Below are positions 1 to 7,550 of a stretch of DNA of 22,546 nt, one piece after another. Position 1 is the stretch's first letter. Each line of letters starts with the position of its first letter. The stretch comes from DATNFP01 sp035606335 (GTDB lineage Bacteria; Bacteroidota; Bacteroidia; Chitinophagales; Chitinophagaceae). The notes under the pieces are model-generated. The model had not been told where the DNA came from. It was given only the letters and a program-made list of their open reading frames with translations, and did no database searches. Position numbers and translations under genes: made by a program. The stretch spans positions 1-22,546 of the forward strand of contig DATNFP010000110.1 in NCBI GenBank assembly GCA_035606335.1. Direction: 5' to 3'.

Positions 1-530
1 TTAGCTTTTTCAGATGAAGTACCCAATACTACACGGTCGGGCTTCAGGAAATCATCAACCGCTACACCTTCACGCAAAAATTCAGGATTGGAAACGACAT
101 CGAACAAGTTCCTGTCCAGCTTTTGAGATATTACAGCAGTAACCTTTTCTGCTGTGCCTACAGGGACAGTACTTTTATTCACTATCACGGTATACCTGGT
201 TATAAGCGTGCTCAATTGTTCAGCAACATCAAGCACAAACTGAAGATCTGCCGAGCCATCTTTACCGGGAGGGGTCGGCAAAGCAAGGAAAATAACCTGT
301 GCATGCTTAATGCCATCTTTAAGTGAAGTAGTGAACTCCAGGCGATTTTCTTTTACATTGCGATCAAGCAGTACGTCCAGCCCCGGCTCGTAAATCGGTG
401 ATTTACCGGATTTAAGTTGATTGATTTTGTCTTCATTGATGTCGATACATACCACATTGTTGCCAGTTTCAGCAAAACATGTTCCTGTTACCAAGCCCAC
501 ATATCCAGTACCTATAATTGCAAGTTGCAT
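1..530 (-). CDS. UDP-glucose 6-dehydrogenase, N-terminal part (cut by window edge)
   Basis: The enzyme should oxidise UDP-glucose to UDP-glucuronate with two NAD+, supplying precursors for surface polysaccharide in the cytoplasm. About 176 residues are visible from the ATG at 530; the catalytic-cysteine and C-terminal domains lie beyond base 1. The protein opens with the NAD-binding Rossmann motif IIGTGYVGLVTG, then YEPGLD (about residue 48), LPTPPGKDGS and STVPVGTAEKV. It then has NPEFLREGVAVDDFLKPDR, the family signature that starts the substrate-binding region. These fit the UDP-glucose/GDP-mannose dehydrogenase family, and the GKDGSADL stretch fits UDP-glucose enzymes better than GDP-mannose enzymes. 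The exact substrate cannot be fixed without the C-terminal half. The gene diverges from the lipoprotein gene at 662. I see no exact TAnnTTTG box before it. Confidence 0.9.
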   Translation of the reverse strand, partial: MQLAIIGTGYVGLVTGTCFAETGNNVVCIDINEDKINQLKSGKSPIYEPGLDVLLDRNVKENRLEFTTSLKDGIKHAQVIFLALPTPPGKDGSADLQFVLDVAEQLSTLITRYTVIVNKSTVPVGTAEKVTAVISQKLDRNLFDVVSNPEFLREGVAVDDFLKPDRVVLGTSSEKA

Positions 531-611
531 ATATGTTTATAAAGTTTGCGGTAAAAATAGTTATAAATTTTGGCTAATGCTCCTAATTGCATAAGCTTAA
601 ATATTATATAA

Positions 612-640
612 TTTGGTTAAACCCGTTTCAAATAACTTAG
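612..640 (+). promoter_or_regulatory. Candidate Bacteroidetes promoter for the lipoprotein gene
   Basis: TTTG at 612-615, a 17-bp spacer and TAACTTAG at 633-640, which is one mismatch from TAnnTTTG. It would give a leader of roughly 15-20 nt before the ATG at 662. Motif match only. Confidence 0.3.
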
Positions 641-661
641 TCTATCTTAAAAACTCGGATT

Positions 662-1540
662 ATGAAAACTACCATTCTTAAAACAGGGGCATTAATAGCC
701 GTGTTGGCCTTTCTTTCGCTGGCCGCGTGCAAGAAGAATAATAATAGCAGCAACAACAGTAACAGCAATGACACAAGCCAGCTAAATAGTGATGATAACG
801 GGGGCTATGCATCGGACTATGCACGCCTGGAAGGAACAGACAATGATGTGATTTCAATTTCTGACATAGCGGATCAAATAGGTAGCGGATCAACAAACCT
901 GCGTCTTGGGCCTTCTCCACTTGGGGGATGCGCAACTATCACACGGGATGTGAGTGTGATACCACATAAACTAGTGATCAATTTTGGCCCAACTGATTGC
1001 ACATGTGCAGATGGTAAGAACCGTCGCGGCAAGATAATTGTTTATTACACAAAGGGTTACAAGGATAGCGGCAGTATACATGTTACAACATTTGATGGGT
1101 ATTATGTAAATGATAATCATCTGAAGGGTGTTGATTCTGCGATCAATATGGGGCCTGACAGTACGGGTAATGTGTATTATCATATTTCTGCAAATGATTC
1201 ATTAGACCTAGGGCCTGGTGTCGGTGTTATTAAATGGACAAGTGAACGGACAAGAACATGGTTTGAAGGCTATCTTACCACAGCAAGAAATGATGACCAA
1301 TTTATAATAACAGGGAGTGCTACAGTAACACGTGCAAGTGGCCGTGTGTTTTCAGTAGTTATTGCAGATCCATTATTAATAGCGTTGGATTGTCCTTGGA
1401 TAGAAAAAGGTACAGTAACAATAACACCGGTATCGCCTACAGGAACTGTTCGTACGCTGGACTATGGGGACTTCATTAATTGCGATAGTGAGGCAATCCT
1501 CACAATAGGTAGCAAGACTTATCACATTACGTTGCGATAG
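662..1540 (+). CDS. Exported lipoprotein of unknown function
   Basis: I do not recognise this family. The first 22 residues form a lipoprotein signal peptide with lipobox LAAC, so Cys23 should be lipidated. An Asn/Ser-rich linker follows (about residues 24-42). The rest (about 45-292) is Thr/Gly/Val-rich with alternating hydrophobic residues, suggesting an all-beta fold. It has five further cysteines, including a DCTC pair, so disulfides are possible after export. After Cys23 the sequence is KKNNNS. It lacks an obvious acidic surface-export signal of the kind described in Bacteroides and Capnocytophaga, so periplasmic placement is as likely as surface exposure. There is no visible type IX secretion C-terminal domain. 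It is monocistronic between a divergent dehydrogenase gene and a convergent aminotransferase gene, with a hairpin terminator just after the stop. Confidence 0.8.
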   Translation: MKTTILKTGALIAVLAFLSLAACKKNNNSSNNSNSNDTSQLNSDDNGGYASDYARLEGTDNDVISISDIADQIGSGSTNLRLGPSPLGGCATITRDVSVIPHKLVINFGPTDCTCADGKNRRGKIIVYYTKGYKDSGSIHVTTFDGYYVNDNHLKGVDSAINMGPDSTGNVYYHISANDSLDLGPGVGVIKWTSERTRTWFEGYLTTARNDDQFIITGSATVTRASGRVFSVVIADPLLIALDCPWIEKGTVTITPVSPTGTVRTLDYGDFINCDSEAILTIGSKTYHITLR

Positions 1541-1556
1541 CAGATATGTTTGATTT

Positions 1557-1588
1557 AAAAAAAAGCGACTGTTTTGGTCGCTTTTTTT
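1557..1588. terminator. Bidirectional hairpin terminator
   Basis: An A-run, GCGAC, 7-nt loop, GTCGC and a T-run form a 5-bp G/C-containing stem extended by A:T pairs (arms 1557-1569 and 1577-1588). It lies between the lipoprotein stop (1540) and the aminotransferase stop (1587-1589), so it can end both convergent transcripts. The T-run overlaps the aminotransferase stop codon. Confidence 0.85.
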
Positions 1589-2765
1589 ATTCTTCAAAAT
1601 TACTGAGCAATGTATCGCAGGCCCACTTGATTTCGCTTTCCATAATTGTGAGTGGTGGCGCAATGCGAATACAATTTGGCGCAAATAAAAACCAATCTGA
1701 GAAAAGACCTTTGTCCAGGCATCTTCGCAATGTTTGCAATACATGATCCGGGGTATCTAATTCAACGCTTATCAATAATCCTTTACTTCTTATGGCTCTA
1801 ATCGCCGGATGCTTCAATGAAGCATGGAATATTTTTTCCTTTTCGGCTACCTGATCTATAAGGTTTTGTTCAAATAATACATTCATAGCAGCAAGGCCGG
1901 CAGCACAGCAAACCGGATGACCGCCAAAAGTGGTGATATGACCTAATACCGGGTTTTGAGTAAGATTTTGCATCAGGCTATGAGATGATATAAATGCTCC
2001 TAATGGCATTCCCCCACCTAATGCTTTGCCCAGCAGAACAATGTCGGGAACCACATCGAAATTTTGAAATCCCCACAATTTTCCTGTACGCCCGAAGCCA
2101 CATTGTATTTCGTCGAAGATCAGTAGAGTGCCTGTTTCACTGCATTTTTCTCTTAAACGTTTTAGCCAGTCATGATCAGGGACGATAACACCGGCTTCTG
2201 CCTGTATCGTTTCAATGATGACACATGCTGTATCGGCATTTATTGCATTGATCAGTTCATTTGAATTATAATCATAGTGCCATACACCAGGCATCAACGG
2301 CCTGAATGCATTACGCCAGTATTCATCACCCATCACACTCAATGCGCCTAGTGTATTACCATGATAGCTATTGTTGCAACTAATTATATCGGTTCTGTTT
2401 GTCGATCTGCGAGCGAGCTTGATTGCACCCTCAGTAGCTTCTGTACCTGAATTTGTAAAATAAACACAATCAAGATTTTCAGGTAAATGCTTTGCCAATT
2501 GTTCCGCATACTGTACTTGCGGGCTTTGCACCAGTTCTCCATATACCATCACATGCAGATACTTATCAGCCTGTTCTTTTATAGCTTCAATTACTTTTGG
2601 ATGGCGATGGCCGATATTGCAAACACTAATACCGCCGATAAGGTCGAGATATTTTTTCCCATCTGCTCCATATAAATAGTTGCCTTCAGCCGAGGCGATT
2701 TCCAATCCAATAGGCGATGGGGAAGTTTGCGCTACATACTGCTGAAAAAGCTGGCGGCTATTCAT
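1587..2765 (-). CDS. Class III PLP-dependent aminotransferase (acetylornithine/ornithine type)
   Basis: A 392-residue fold-type I transaminase of the acetylornithine/ornithine/4-aminobutyrate group. Visible landmarks are SGTEA (106-110, phosphate cup), IFDEIQCGFGRTG with the pyridine-nitrogen Asp at 218, and LLGKALGGGMPLGAF with the Schiff-base Lys at 247. Length fits ArgD-like enzymes (about 390-400). Substrate cannot be read from sequence: no arginine biosynthesis gene is nearby, so an argD name is not justified. The ATG at 2765 overlaps the stop of the macro-domain gene in an ATGA arrangement, which points to translational coupling. It is the last gene of the minus-strand series beginning with the glycosyltransferase. 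Confidence 0.88.
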   Translation of the reverse strand: MNSRQLFQQYVAQTSPSPIGLEIASAEGNYLYGADGKKYLDLIGGISVCNIGHRHPKVIEAIKEQADKYLHVMVYGELVQSPQVQYAEQLAKHLPENLDCVYFTNSGTEATEGAIKLARRSTNRTDIISCNNSYHGNTLGALSVMGDEYWRNAFRPLMPGVWHYDYNSNELINAINADTACVIIETIQAEAGVIVPDHDWLKRLREKCSETGTLLIFDEIQCGFGRTGKLWGFQNFDVVPDIVLLGKALGGGMPLGAFISSHSLMQNLTQNPVLGHITTFGGHPVCCAAGLAAMNVLFEQNLIDQVAEKEKIFHASLKHPAIRAIRSKGLLISVELDTPDHVLQTLRRCLDKGLFSDWFLFAPNCIRIAPPLTIMESEIKWACDTLLSNFEE

Positions 2766-3271
2766 ATATCGAGTAACTTTTTATAAATATTATAATTATC
2801 ATCGTCAAAACATACAAAGTATATTTCAGAAATGACATCTGGATACTTTGCACAAAACTCTTTTACAGCATTAGTTGCTATCGTAGCTGCATTCTCTTTA
2901 GGGAAATGATAAACGCCTGTACTAATATTAGGAAATGCGATTGTTACAATATTGTTTTCTTTTGCTACCTGCAAACTATTGTAATAAGCATTGTGCAGCA
3001 ATTGAGCTTCATTATTATTTCCTCCATTCCAAACCGGTCCTACTGTGTGAATAATATACTTTGCGGGTAGCTTATAACCTGGTGTGATCTTAGCCTCTCC
3101 AACAGGGCAGCCATTTAATTTGCGACATGCAGCTAGAAGCTCGGGACCCGCAGCCCTGTGTATAGCACCATCTACGCCTCCTCCACCTAATAAACTACTA
3201 TTAGCTGCGTTGACAATTGCATCTACCTGCATTTTTGTTATATTATCCTTGATAAGTATGGTCTTTGTCAC
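2762..3271 (-). CDS. Macro-domain protein, O-acetyl-ADP-ribose deacetylase (YmdB-like)
   Basis: A stand-alone macro domain of 169 residues, the usual size of YmdB-type proteins. It shows the ADP-ribose binding signature: VNAANSSLLGGGGVDGAIHRAAG at 20-42 (Asn21, Asn24 and Asp34 at the expected sites) and the phosphate loop NISTGVYHFP. Known members hydrolyse O-acetyl-ADP-ribose or remove ADP-ribose from proteins or nucleic-acid ends; some bind RNA or affect RNase III. It starts 2 nt after the cca stop codon and overlaps the aminotransferase start by 4 nt, so it is almost certainly cotranscribed with both. The substrate in this organism is unknown. The partner DarT toxin is not present, and the protein lacks the extra C-terminal part of DarG antitoxins. 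Confidence 0.9.
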   Translation of the reverse strand: MTKTILIKDNITKMQVDAIVNAANSSLLGGGGVDGAIHRAAGPELLAACRKLNGCPVGEAKITPGYKLPAKYIIHTVGPVWNGGNNNEAQLLHNAYYNSLQVAKENNIVTIAFPNISTGVYHFPKENAATIATNAVKEFCAKYPDVISEIYFVCFDDDNYNIYKKLLDI

Positions 3272-3273
3272 GA

Positions 3274-4698
3274 CTATTTGTTTTCAACAGGTTTGATACC
3301 TAACTCAAGCGCCTTCTGCATCATAAATTGATATGCAGCTTCGTAGGTGTTTGAAATTATACCGTCTAATATTGCTTCCCTTACCGCTGTTTTAATGATG
3401 CCAACATCGCGGGAAGGAGGCAAATTAAAAATGCGCATTATTTCGTCTCCATCTATTGGTGGTTGCCAGTTGCGTATCTTATCTTTTTCTTCTACTTCTT
3501 TTAAACGTTCCTTTACTAATTCAAAATTTTCAAGGTATCGTTTTACTTTTATTTTGTTCTTGGATGTAACATCGCTTTCACACAGTATCATTAAATCTTC
3601 CAGATCTTCTCCGGCATCAAATAAAAGTCTGCGCATAGCAGAGTCCGTTATATCCTCTTTACTTAATCCGATGGGACGTAAATGCAGTGCTACTAATTTT
3701 GCTACATACTTCATCTTTTCATTCTGTGGCAATTTCAGTTGTCGAAAAATGCGTGACGTCATTTTCTCACCCACTACTTCATGGCCATGAAATGTCCAGC
3801 CATGCCCTTCTTCAAAACGTTTAGTTGCAGGTTTGCCTATATCGTGTAGCAATGCAGCCCAACGTAGCCACAAGTCGTTACTTTGTTTTGCTGTATTGTC
3901 TATTACCGTTAAAGTGTGATAAAAATTGTCTTTATGTCCCTTTCCTTCAATAAATTCAACGCCTGCAAGGTCTGTAAATTGGGGAAAGAATTCCTTTAAC
4001 AATCCACTGCGAAAAAGCAGATCTAGCCCCACTGATGGTTTGGGAGTAAGCATTATCTTATTCAGCTCATCAGTGATGCGTTCCTGCGATACAATTTTTA
4101 TCCGTTCTTTGTTTCTTGCTATTGCCTCGAACGTTTCATTATTGATAGCAAAATTCAATTGTGCTGCGAAACGAATTCCGCGCATCATTCGCAAGGGATC
4201 ATCAGAAAAGGTAATATCAGGAGCTAATGGGGTGCGGATAATTTTATGCTTTAGATCGTCTAACCCGTTAAAGGGATCTACGAGCTTTCCGTAATCATTT
4301 TTATTCAGGCTTATGGCAAGCGCATTAATTGTAAAGTCCCGTCTTTTTTGATCATCTTCGATGGTTCCTGCCGTAACTTGTGGCTTGCGTGAATGATTTT
4401 GATAAGACTCCTTTCTTGCCCCAACAAATTCTACATCAAAACCGTTTAGTTTGAATTGAGCAGTGCCAAAGTTTTTAAAAAAGTTCACTGTTGGTCTAGG
4501 TGAAAATGTTTCAGCAACGGCCTGTGCCAAAACAATACCATCACCTACACAAACTATATCCGCGTCCTTGGTAGGCCGTCCTATAAGCTTATCGCGGACA
4601 AAGCCTCCCACCAGGTAGCAGCTCATATCCAATTTCTCAGCCACACCTGCAATCCTTTCTAATAATCTGGTTTCCTCCTTTGTACACGAAATATCCAT
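3274..4698 (-). CDS. cca: CCA tRNA nucleotidyltransferase with HD domain
   Basis: Adds or repairs the 3'-terminal CCA of tRNAs in the cytoplasm. The class II nucleotidyltransferase core is clear: LVGGFVRDKLIGRPTKDADIV (29-49) holds the GG motif and the metal-binding Asp45/Asp47. RRDFTINALAIS (119-130) follows, then DPLRMMRGIRFAAQ (167-180), the fingers region. An HD phosphohydrolase domain follows at about 255-400 (LLHDIGKP, His285/Asp286). This 474-residue layout is the usual Bacteroidetes CCA enzyme; a poly(A) polymerase is the alternative but is less likely given the HD domain and the absence of a basic C-terminal tail. The start at 4698 is ATG. It sits 34 nt after tsaC, with a possible internal promoter immediately before the start. 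Confidence 0.93.
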   Translation of the reverse strand: MDISCTKEETRLLERIAGVAEKLDMSCYLVGGFVRDKLIGRPTKDADIVCVGDGIVLAQAVAETFSPRPTVNFFKNFGTAQFKLNGFDVEFVGARKESYQNHSRKPQVTAGTIEDDQKRRDFTINALAISLNKNDYGKLVDPFNGLDDLKHKIIRTPLAPDITFSDDPLRMMRGIRFAAQLNFAINNETFEAIARNKERIKIVSQERITDELNKIMLTPKPSVGLDLLFRSGLLKEFFPQFTDLAGVEFIEGKGHKDNFYHTLTVIDNTAKQSNDLWLRWAALLHDIGKPATKRFEEGHGWTFHGHEVVGEKMTSRIFRQLKLPQNEKMKYVAKLVALHLRPIGLSKEDITDSAMRRLLFDAGEDLEDLMILCESDVTSKNKIKVKRYLENFELVKERLKEVEEKDKIRNWQPPIDGDEIMRIFNLPPSRDVGIIKTAVREAILDGIISNTYEAAYQFMMQKALELGIKPVENK

Positions 4699-4706
4699 AA
4701 TTGGGG

Positions 4707-4714
4707 CAAAGCTA
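4707..4714 (-). promoter_or_regulatory. -7 box (TAGCTTTG) directly before cca
   Basis: An exact TAnnTTTG word on the minus strand whose last base lies 8 nt before the cca ATG. I see no TTTG at the usual 17-23 bp upstream. If used, the mRNA would start at or within a few nt of the start codon, giving cca its own promoter inside the tsaC-cca series. Confidence 0.35.
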
Positions 4715-4732
4715 AAACAGTATCATGGAATA

Positions 4733-5305
4733 TTAAGGACGCAAAATATCTAATGTGCCATCTTCATGAACACGAACCAGCCTGGAAGGAGGGCGGCTGA
4801 TGGTATCTTCCTGCCTGTATTGCACAACATAATCAACTTGTTCCTTGATCTTTTCATCAATCATATTGAAGAAAGGTGCAGAAGGCTGACCACTCAAATT
4901 AGCTGATGTAGAAACAATTGGTTTTTTAAATCGTTTTATCAGCGCCTTGCAAAAAGTATCATTTGTTACTCTGATGGCAATACTCCCATCTTCATGTAAT
5001 GCTGAATCAGGGAAGCCCAAAGCGTTATTATAAATTACGGTGGTTGGTGTTTCAAAGTTCTTAATAATATCAATAATATCCGGTGGTGGTGCGGCTACAT
5101 AATGCAGAATATCACGAGCTTCTGCAAGTAATATAATGAAGCTTTTTTCTTTAGGCCTTTGCTTTACTTTATATATTTTTTCAATTGCTTCCTCATTAGT
5201 GGCATCACAGCCTATGCCCCATATGGTATCAGTGGGGTATAACATTGTTCCTCCTTTTTCAAGAACATCAATACAATTTTTTATATCGTTTTCGAATTCC
5301 ACCAT
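4733..5305 (-). CDS. tsaC: L-threonylcarbamoyladenylate synthase (TsaC/Sua5/YrdC family)
   Basis: Makes threonylcarbamoyl-AMP from threonine, bicarbonate and ATP, the first step of the t6A37 modification of ANN-decoding tRNAs. The YrdC fold is shown by YPTDTIWGIGCD near the N-terminus, KVKQRPKEKSFIILL and STSANLSGQPS. The length of 190 residues fits the short TsaC form without the Sua5 C-terminal domain. I chose the ATG at 5305. The frame is open to another ATG at 5338, but those extra 11 residues (MRTGNYKRTIV) precede the start expected of the family and lie wholly inside the glycosyltransferase gene. With either start it overlaps that gene (25 or 58 nt), which suggests translational coupling. 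Together with cca it makes a tRNA-maturation pair. Confidence 0.9.
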   Translation of the reverse strand: MVEFENDIKNCIDVLEKGGTMLYPTDTIWGIGCDATNEEAIEKIYKVKQRPKEKSFIILLAEARDILHYVAAPPPDIIDIIKNFETPTTVIYNNALGFPDSALHEDGSIAIRVTNDTFCKALIKRFKKPIVSTSANLSGQPSAPFFNMIDEKIKEQVDYVVQYRQEDTISRPPSRLVRVHEDGTLDILRP

Positions 5306-6291
5306 AACAATTGTTCGTTTGTAATTTCCAGTGCGCATCTGAAATGCCCTTCAGGGCAGGTTTTCAGGCCGTGCAAACCACATGGTCTGCAATACAGTCT
5401 TTCTTTTATTTCTACTACTTTACTTTTTTCTGATAATGGGCCAAAACCAAAGGCAGGTACTGTGGAGCAAAACACTGCTGTAGCAGGAGCATTGACAGCA
5501 GATGCCAGGTGAAGGGGAGCAGAATCATTAGCATAATTCATTTCAGCATTTTTCATTAATGCCGCAGATTGCAAAAAGTCCAGCTTCCCACAAAGATTTT
5601 TTACATTGTTGTTTTTTGTTTTGCTGATGATCCTTTCTGCTAAGTCTGTATCTCCGGGTGCACCGAGCAAATATATTTGATACATGCCTGGTATATCATT
5701 TATTAGATCTGCCCATTTACCTTCAGGGAATTGCTTTGTAAACCATACGGAAGATGGCGCAATACAGATGTATGGTTGCGGTTGTAATGATTTTATTGAG
5801 TCATAATCCGATTGGGATGGATACAACTTTGGCAATGCCGGCATGCTGTCTGTAATATCCGTGATCACGGATTGATTCCGCTGGATCTCATGAACCGGAT
5901 TTTCTGAATAAGGTTGAGAAATTATGTGTTTTACCTTTTTTGTATAGCAGAATGCAAACGGGTTTTTATCAAACCCTGCTTTATAACGGGCTTTTGATAA
6001 ACAGGTAATGAGGCCTGAAGAAGTAAATCTATGCAGATTAATTACATGCGTATACCGCTCTTTTCTTATAGCAAACGCAAGGCGTAACAGGTTTCGTTGC
6101 TTGTTTTTCTTTTTATCCCAAATCCATAATTTGTTTATATATGGATGACCCTGCAAAAGGCTTTCATTACCTTTTCTTAACAGAAAATCAATGCCTGCGT
6201 CCGGGTAATATTGATGAATTTTTTCTATTACAGCCGTAGCTAATATGACATCCCCGATAAAAGCTGTTTGAATGATTAAAAACCTGGGCAT
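5281..6291 (-). CDS. Glycosyltransferase family 9 (ADP-heptose:LPS heptosyltransferase-like)
   Basis: A 336-residue GT9/GT-B enzyme, expected to transfer a heptose or related sugar to the lipopolysaccharide core at the inner face of the inner membrane. The N-terminus FLIIQTAFIGDVILATAV is the typical GT9 start, with the Gly-Asp of the acceptor loop. The C-terminal half carries ICIAPSSVWFTKQFPEGKWADL, then NDSAPLHLASAVNAPATAVF (the nucleotide-sugar site). A Cys-rich tail follows (CRPCGLHGLKTCPEGHFRCA), common in WaaF/WaaC-like proteins. Donor sugar and position in the core cannot be read from sequence. It is the first gene of the minus-strand series ending at 1587. The ATG at 6291 fits the family's start and lies just after a -7 box. 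Confidence 0.9.
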   Translation of the reverse strand: MPRFLIIQTAFIGDVILATAVIEKIHQYYPDAGIDFLLRKGNESLLQGHPYINKLWIWDKKKNKQRNLLRLAFAIRKERYTHVINLHRFTSSGLITCLSKARYKAGFDKNPFAFCYTKKVKHIISQPYSENPVHEIQRNQSVITDITDSMPALPKLYPSQSDYDSIKSLQPQPYICIAPSSVWFTKQFPEGKWADLINDIPGMYQIYLLGAPGDTDLAERIISKTKNNNVKNLCGKLDFLQSAALMKNAEMNYANDSAPLHLASAVNAPATAVFCSTVPAFGFGPLSEKSKVVEIKERLYCRPCGLHGLKTCPEGHFRCALEITNEQLLWWNSKTI

Positions 6292-6298
6292 TAGTTTT

Positions 6299-6306
6299 CA
6301 AAAATA
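6299..6306 (-). promoter_or_regulatory. -7 box (TATTTTTG) before the glycosyltransferase series
   Basis: An exact TAnnTTTG on the minus strand, 7 nt before the ATG at 6291. There is no good -33 TTTG at 17-23 bp. It implies a leaderless or very short-leader transcript for the whole glycosyltransferase-tsaC-cca-macro-aminotransferase series. Confidence 0.4.
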
Positions 6307-6346
6307 CGGAACTGTGTTTTCAATACGTTTTAACAAGAAATAAATG

Positions 6347-6376
6347 TTTGTTTTAGTCATTTTGGTATTAAATTTG
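6347..6376 (+). promoter_or_regulatory. Full Bacteroidetes promoter of the first DUF1573 gene
   Basis: TTTG at 6347-6350, an 18-bp spacer and TAAATTTG at 6369-6376. Both elements match the TTTG / TAnnTTTG consensus exactly at an accepted spacing. The predicted transcript start is about 6380-6384, giving a leader of about 30 nt before the ATG at 6414. It is the best-formed promoter in the window. Confidence 0.6.
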
Positions 6377-6413
6377 TCTAATACACTTTGTTATTCTAAA
6401 AAAATATAATGAA

Positions 6414-6881
6414 ATGAAAAAGGTTCTTTTTTCTATAGGTCTTATCCTATGCGGAGCAGGTATCACTATGGCCCAACAAAAACACGCTACTGCTAATGTT
6501 TCTGCTGCTCCCGCTACGTCGCTTACCGCATCTAATATGGCATTCAGCACTGAATCTCATGATTTTGGCACAGTCCCAGAAGGCCCTGCTGCACAGTACG
6601 ACTTCAAATTTAAGAATACAGGCAATGAACCAATAATATTACAAAAAGTTCAGCCTTCATGTGGTTGTACTACTCCTTCATATTCAAAAGACCCGATTTT
6701 ACCTGGAAAAGAAGGCATTATAAAGGTTTCATATAATACACAAGGTCGTCCTAATGCTTTTACAAAGACGATCACTGTTGTATCAAATGCTGGTACCAGA
6801 GTCCTTACTATTAAAGGAACTGTGGAAAAAGCACCAACAAGTTCAGTACCTGAAAATAATTCAATGATAAAAACCAACTAA
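6414..6881 (+). CDS. Exported DUF1573 protein, copy 1
   Basis: A 155-residue protein with a signal peptide (MKKVLFSIGLILCGAGITMA, cleavage likely after Ala20) and one DUF1573 domain at about 44-135. The domain is an immunoglobulin-like beta fold related to ASH/MSP domains. Key features are HDFGTVPEGP, the PSCGCTTP motif (Cys83, Cys85) and YNTQGRPNAFTKTITVVSNA, ending in TIKGTV. The family is abundant and exported in Bacteroidetes, but its biochemical role is not established; periplasmic binding or a structural role is a guess. The next gene is a clear paralog of it. The strong promoter upstream suggests high expression. Confidence 0.88.
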   Translation: MKKVLFSIGLILCGAGITMAQQKHATANVSAAPATSLTASNMAFSTESHDFGTVPEGPAAQYDFKFKNTGNEPIILQKVQPSCGCTTPSYSKDPILPGKEGIIKVSYNTQGRPNAFTKTITVVSNAGTRVLTIKGTVEKAPTSSVPENNSMIKTN

Positions 6882-6883
6882 AA

Positions 6884-6914
6884 TTTGATTTTTACGGTCT
6901 TTGTAATAAGTTTA
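6884..6914 (+). promoter_or_regulatory. Candidate promoter of the second DUF1573 gene
   Basis: TTTG at 6884-6887, a 19-bp spacer and TAAGTTTA at 6907-6914 (one mismatch to TAnnTTTG). The leader would be about 55 nt. I see no clear terminator between the two DUF1573 genes, so readthrough from copy 1 is also possible. Confidence 0.3.
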
Positions 6915-6977
6915 CGTTCTTAAGAGGATCTTTCATAACTTTTTTAATAACAAAACAAGAAAATATCATCCAATTTT

Positions 6978-7448
6978 ATGAAAAAGATGTTTATCGCACT
7001 GGTTTGCCTCTCTGCAGGTATTATGTGCGCTCCACAAAATGTACAGGCACAGGCTCAACCCTCAAAAGATGCACAAGCTGCACCTGCAAAAAATCCTAAT
7101 GCCCCTAAATTTAAATTTATAGGTGGTGATTCTTATGACTTTGGCACTATAGCGGAAGGGCCTCTTGCTGAACATAAATTCGAATTTGAAAATGTTGGTA
7201 AAGAACCATTGATGGTTCAGAGTGCAAACGCTTCATGTGGCTGCACTACGCCCGAATGGCCTAAAGAACCAATTCTTCCTCATCATAAGGGTGTAATTAC
7301 TGTTAGATACAATACACAAGGCCGTGTAGGTCCTTTTAATAAACAAGTTTATATTCAGTCAAATGCTATGGCTCCTGGTGAACCACGTTATGAACTGACT
7401 ATTAAAGGAACTGTAACTGCCGCTTCAAACACACCTCCCAAACAATAA
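6978..7448 (+). CDS. Exported DUF1573 protein, copy 2
   Basis: A 156-residue paralog of the gene at 6414. The signal peptide runs to about Ala25 (MKKMFIALVCLSAGIMCAPQ... VQA), followed by an Ala/Pro/Lys-rich linker and one DUF1573 domain at about 46-148. The same landmarks occur in the same order: YDFGTIAEGP, ASCGCTTP (Cys87, Cys89), EPILP, YNTQGRVGPFNKQVYIQSNA and LTIKGTV. Compared with copy 1 it has a short insertion (APGEPRY) before the last strand. The domains are clearly alike, but the linkers and flanks have diverged, so the tandem duplication is not recent. No function is known. A hairpin terminator follows. Confidence 0.88.
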   Translation: MKKMFIALVCLSAGIMCAPQNVQAQAQPSKDAQAAPAKNPNAPKFKFIGGDSYDFGTIAEGPLAEHKFEFENVGKEPLMVQSANASCGCTTPEWPKEPILPHHKGVITVRYNTQGRVGPFNKQVYIQSNAMAPGEPRYELTIKGTVTAASNTPPKQ

Positions 7449-7468
7449 TTTTAAATATTTTCTATATC

Positions 7469-7499
7469 AATGCCAGTCTGTTTCAGGGCTGGCATTTTT
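7469..7499 (+). terminator. Rho-independent terminator after the DUF1573 pair
   Basis: AATGCCAG (7469-7476) pairs with CTGGCATT (7489-7496). An inner CTG-TTT-CAG can also form, and a T-run reaches 7499. It separates the DUF1573 genes from the aminotransferase gene. Confidence 0.8.
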
Positions 7500-7537
7500 A
7501 TTTTATAGTATTCTGCAATACAAATAAGATGATTATC

Positions 7538-7545
7538 TAAATTTG
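7538..7545 (+). promoter_or_regulatory. -7 box (TAAATTTG) directly before the class I aminotransferase
   Basis: An exact TAnnTTTG ending 5 nt before the ATG at 7551. The -33 region is weak (TCTG, 22 bp upstream). The protein N-terminus encoded from 7551 resembles homologs as I recall them, so the start is probably right and the mRNA nearly leaderless. Confidence 0.45.
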
Positions 7546-7550
7546 CGCCC

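Noticed and set aside
2762..3271. DarT/DarG-type toxin-antitoxin locus
   Set aside because: The macro protein is a stand-alone domain, without the DarG C-terminal part, and no DarT-like ADP-ribosyltransferase gene is next to it.
3347..3790. 147-residue open frame on the plus strand
   Set aside because: Antisense to the HD-domain part of cca, with no family resemblance; a shadow of that gene.
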